The notes below the pieces were generated by a model that was not told the origin of the DNA, did not search any database, and was given only the letters and a program-made list of their open reading frames with translations. Shown here in pieces: positions 59,832 through 64,000 of a DNA stretch of 64,000 nucleotides. Each line of letters starts with the position of its first letter. The first letter of the stretch is position 1. Both the position numbers and the translations under genes were made by a program. The DNA is from Siderastrea radians (taxonomy: Eukaryota > Cnidaria > Anthozoa > Scleractinia > Rhizangiidae): assembly GCA_964017195.1 (NCBI GenBank), contig OZ024897.1, positions 5,956,360 through 6,020,359 on the forward strand, in the 5' to 3' direction.

Positions 59832-62535
59832 TGCACTCCAAGCTAGCTTTTCTTCTGAACTCTCTTATTGAAATTTAACCTGATTGTTCCCCACTGGACT
59901 CAGGAGATTCCTCTTACTTTTATAATGAAATCACGAATGAACTAGAAGAGGATTCTTAATAAACGGTACGCTTATGCGTACAGGTGTGGCTTGAAATTGC
60001 GACAAAACAAAAAGAAGATGAGATAGTCTTACCTTGGACTCTGAAATGGAAGCGTGAACTGTAAAACCTCTGAGGACAGTTGAAAATTAACATTATTTCG
60101 CAGTTAATAAAGCGAACTTGGACTTTTTGGGATAAGCGTGCTCGTGAGCACAGTTTGAATCACGTTCTGATTTCTCAGAATTTGGTCGAGAAAGACGTAC
60201 TTAATGCGTCGTGTCAACGTTAAACTGTTTGTAGCGATACGTTCGGGCTTCTTTTTCTTTTCAGTCTGAACCGAGAGGTCAACCAAACAGCTCATTTAAA
60301 ATTAAGGCGTCTTCCTCGCTCTAAGCGATCTCAATCGGCAGATGCTATTGTAGCAGAATCACTAACCAGCCAAACGTTTTCCCGTCCCCCCCCCCCCGGG
60401 ACGTTTGCGTAGCAATGGGACACGATTCTTACGTGTTCCTCACAAGTACAACGGATACAAATTGAATTTTGTGGCTTTTCTATTTCAAAGTTTTTTCCAC
60501 CGACAAATATGTTTGCGCTCACAAAATCGTTTGAAATCTAGTAGGAAGCGTGACTTGTCAACAAAATTAATTCTGTTAAGTTTGAAACCAGACTAGAATA
60601 GCCCCGGGAATAGCCGATCTTGAGAGTCATGGCTTGCATACTCTCAGTTTCTTCACTTCTTGGGTGACAAGTGACTTCATGCTTCGCGAATGTGGCAAAG
60701 CCGTATCCAGACAAATAAATAAATAAATAAATAAATAGATAAATAAATATAGGAACTGAAAACGCGCGTGCTGACAATGTGTGGCTCAAAGCCACATAAA
60801 AACTGGTTCTCGTTTCCGTCTTTCGTCCAAGTCGCTCATTTCGTTGAGTTGGGCCACTCATATAGGAAAACATATGGTTTCTCCAGCCCCAGTTGTTCAA
60901 ACGCTGGATAACCTTGTCCGCTGGAAAATTCCGTAAAATATTTTGGAGTACATGTTAAACACGGGCTAGCAAATAGCCCAGTGGATTAAGTTGTTCAGCC
61001 GTTTAGAAACTGGGGCCAGTTCTACATTACAAAAAGGACAAAACACAAGATCTATTTTAGCACAAAATGAATTTATTTAAAAGTCCAACAATACAAACGC
61101 AAAAACAAATTGTAAAAATAAATAATTTAATAATTCCAAAGTGCCTAATGGTCAAAATGTAGCATCAATTGCGTTAACTGATTACTGGTTTCACATCAAA
61201 GATATATTACTTATGTCCCATACCGTAATCTTGCGTTTAGCACAAATCGATTTTATTTATGAGAAAAAATGACATGTACTGTGTTTCTTAAGAGATATAG
61301 AAATATGAGAAGATAATATCATTTCAGTTAAAGACCGAAAAAAATAATTTTCAAACAGTAAGGTACAATAACTTCATAAATAGTTTTTTATATACTTTAA
61401 TATACAAAGAGTTTAATTATACTACATTAAATTGTCTTTAATATTTACAAACTGAAATTACAAATGACAAAATTGCCGAATGAAGGGTCCCGTATGCAAG
61501 TGACGGAGGTACTTATTGTATCGTTTAGGGGTAAAAATTCGTGGCTTGCTACCACTTAGGGTGTTCAAATCTAAACTTATCACCGCGAACGGTCTAGTGT
61601 CTCCTACTGAGGTAAAAGATTTAAAAATGACTCGAAATCTCACTACTTTTTAGAACTGGTACCTCTTATTCAAATCACTCCCATAAAAAGAGATTAAGGT
61701 TTCCTTTCAAAGTGTCTTTCAAAATTTTAGACAGAAAAGCACCCCGGTCACTTCCACATGGAATTCCACTTCCAGATACAAACATTGTCATCTCAAATAT
61801 ATACAATTTACATATGTGCTTCCAGAGCTTATGTCGATGGGCCAAGAAGGGCTACTTTTCTTTTGACGCGCACTTCAATATGGCGAACATTTGAATTTTG
61901 TAATACCTTAAACGACATTTTACCTTTGTAGGGTCAAAGAGCGTCTAGCATTTAAAATTAACAACTTTTCTACTCTTTGGCCTCAGTAATATGTCACAGT
62001 TCATGTTAAGGAGTATATTTGGATTTCTAATTATATTGGAAAACGATCAGTGTTCCCATAATACCAAGATTCTGCAACATGCACATTAAAAAAACTCTAC
62101 TTCGAGGCCCTAACGTTTCGATATAGTGTAAACATAGAGACGCAGCATAGAAAGGGGTTCAAATAATTGAAAAAAATGATGTGAAAATTTTTAATTTTTT
62201 TTCCTTGTAAAGACGTAAATTGGCCGCCATCTTGAAGTGGTCGTAAAAAGAAAATTAGCCCCAGGAGGAGTGTATAGTTTTATGGCATTATCAAAAGATC
62301 ACAAAAACTCGAAATTTAACTTAAGGATTTATGTAGAAGTTTCTATGATGTCCTTAAAAATGAAATTTTATTGTTTGAATTGGATTATGTTTTAGTGTCA
62401 AGATTCAGTGACGCATAAGGGAAAACACACGACTATGTACAGACAAACTGGAGTGCTCTGTTATTTTTAAGGCAGAAAGGATAACAAGAGAAACTGGCAG
62501 CCTATACAATAATTAATTACACAGAAGAAAGTAAT
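59832..62535. other. Copy 2 right part and spacer to gene C
   Basis: Up to 61310 this matches 13690-15218, with the AAAT microsatellite near 60714. From 61311 to 62535 it is AT-rich and unique to this side, with no supported gene. Confidence 0.45.
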
Positions 62536-63880
62536 TTAGTGAAGTTTAATCTCTCCAGGAAATCCTGAAAGAAAAAAGAATAAGACAAAATTATTTCCCT
62601 TGGTTCTAACGTTTGATTTCTGGATTAAATCCTAAAGTGTGGCCATTCAAATCATAGGTATTCAACCGTTGAGTACTTTACTTTAGTACTGTATTTTTCT
62701 GTACAGTGTGATTCTAACGTTTCAGTCTGGGGATCAACTCCTAAACCTTTACTTTCTACTGATACAAAATAATGCTCAAAAAAATACCGCATTAGTTTAA
62801 ACTAAGCCGGAACAACAATAGCAGACATCCGATTTCCTGAAGAGGTCAAAAACTTAAATTCGATAGCGATTTGATTTTCAAGCTATTTTAGTTTTCAGAC
62901 CTTTACTAATTCCTACTGGTGAACATAAGAGGAAATGTGAAATGTGATAATGCTTGGAAACAAAATGAGATTGTTTTCCACGCGAGAGGGCTACAATCTA
63001 TCCGATGAAATCGCTCATATTCGCAATCAGTGTAATTATTGTTTTTACCTACCTGTTAATTTCGCAAATTCAGAAACGTTGCAGGCAAAGTTAAGCTTAC
63101 CCATCGCAGTCTCACTGTAAGGAAAAAAGAAAAGAAAATATAAATACTGGGGTGAGTTGCGTACGAGCTAAAATTAAGACTGCTTTCTGTTTATGCAAAC
63201 TGTGATGGTAAGCGCCTAAAATAAATCGAGCCCGCATAGCTTCCATATTCGTGCCCGGCCCCAGACAGGCAGGTCTGCCATGATATGTATACACGAACAT
63301 CTCTACGCACTGTAAATTCAGAAGTTCTGTTTTAGCCCCCAAAATGGGGCCCTTTCAGTGAGTAAAATACAGTGCCATTTTTGGGACTAACTTGGCTCTC
63401 TATTTTAAGGCCAAAATAGCCCTATTTACAGGGGCTGGACCGGCACCAAAGGGCCAAATCGTGTCCCACTGTGGGCTATTTCGGCTTACAATGGGGTAGT
63501 TCTGTCCCAGTTGTGGCTGAAATAGCCCCACAGTGGGCTGATCAGCTTTAGGGGCCTCAGGGGATAATTTTGCAGTTTGGGGCTGAAACAGATCTTCTCA
63601 ATTTACAGTGGGCACAAATAGGGCACTTAAAATACTTCGAATAACTGGTGGCATGAAAAGATAATTTTAGGCGTCTTTCGACAAGATTGCACAAAGCGGA
63701 ATTTGAACAGGTTTGCTCATGCAATATCTCCGTGATTGGACAAAAATCTACTTAGTGGGGGGTTCGATTTAAATATCTTACCTGAAGAATTGCCGGCCAG
63801 TGTGTGTCTGACAATCGAGGCACCATAGCACATACCAGGAAGGCTTGAATACCACGATTTTCAGCAACTGAGGGCCGAAC
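62536..63880 (-). CDS. Gene C: third family member, 3' exons only
   Basis: Minus-strand exons are 63782-63880, 63053-63114 and 62536-62564 (stop TAA at 62536-62538). Each has AG/GT borders and the phases agree (2, then 1). The first encodes FGPQLLKIVVFKPSW, matching gene A exon 4596-4832. The second is 62 nt, the same length as gene A exon 7353-7414, with the shared pattern KL.F.....EF..LTG. The last gives GFPGEIKLH and stop. Upstream exons lie beyond the right window edge. Three consecutive homologous exons with identical phases in an independent copy are the best evidence that genes A and B are real. Confidence 0.72.
63330..63620. repeat. Low-complexity GGGGC/CCCC tract in gene C intron
   Basis: Irregular repetition of GGGGCT, GGGCTATTT and AGCCCCA motifs on both strands, unlike its AT-rich surroundings. 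No frame. Confidence 0.55.
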
Positions 63881-64000
63881 CTGTGTGATAGATAAGAAAA
63901 ATAACAATGTTGTAAAAGTAAGGGTTGTGATTCATCTTATGCGGTAACTTTTTAAGACTCCATCCACCAAACGCTCTTTACTTAATATGGAATTGGGATT

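Larger units (their letters stand above)
47260..61310. repeat. Segmental duplication, copy 2
   Basis: This is the second copy of the segment at 1-15218. Its left homology limit coincides with the first base of the window, so the true duplication boundary is not visible. That limit falls inside intron 1 of gene B. Private features of this copy are a 77-bp LINE-tail insertion at 53376-53452, a tandem duplication of about 171 bp near 59490-59830, a shorter minisatellite, and loss of the acceptor of the exon corresponding to 4596-4832. Confidence 0.95.

Overview
The window is animal nuclear DNA: AT-rich, intron-rich, and dense with small inverted-repeat elements and 5'-truncated LINEs. The split animal gene POLDIP2 and the repeat style suggest a cnidarian, probably an anthozoan or stony coral. 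That host call is inference. There is no prokaryotic architecture.

Layout. (1) 1-15218 and 47260-61310 are two direct copies of one segment of about 15 kb, with about 32 kb between them. Each copy holds a gene of one small family (gene A at 824-8305, gene B at 46361-55462). It is built from tiny symmetric exons whose phases fit exactly: the nine exons of gene B sum to 663 nt (220 codons plus stop), starting with a myristoylation-type N-terminus. A third member (gene C, minus strand, 62536-63880, partial) has the same last exons and the same C-terminal motif GFPGEIK. The two copies differ by a replaced hypervariable exon, a lost splice acceptor, minisatellite copy number, and transposon insertions that arose after the duplication. 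(2) 15503-21426 is a 5.9-kb DNA transposon with 133-143 bp terminal inverted repeats and a 3-bp CAG target duplication. It encodes a broken protein of about 1,530 aa with two N-terminal zinc modules, a probable DDE-type core, an XPG/FEN1-like nuclease domain and a C-terminal Cys-rich domain. This is best explained as an Academ (AcademX)-like element. (3) 22027-22161 is an isolated minus-strand exon with a CVVKCCP motif, followed by a 113-bp satellite and a LINE 3' end. (4) 25651-30133 holds the last six exons of POLDIP2 (plus strand), with one frame-disrupting extra base. (5) 34872-42597 (minus) is a five-exon gene, D, for a 598-aa type II membrane glycoprotein with a furin-type site and a decayed Thr-rich minisatellite directly after its stop. 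(6) 40.4-41.5 kb holds a LINE, and 45.4-45.8 kb a Mutator-like transposase fragment.

How the parts fit. Genes A, B and C look like a locally expanding, fast-changing family whose small phase-compatible exons can be gained, lost or skipped without breaking the frame. POLDIP2 and gene D are single genes caught between the two duplicated blocks. Transposons supply most of the remaining sequence and several of the differences between the blocks.
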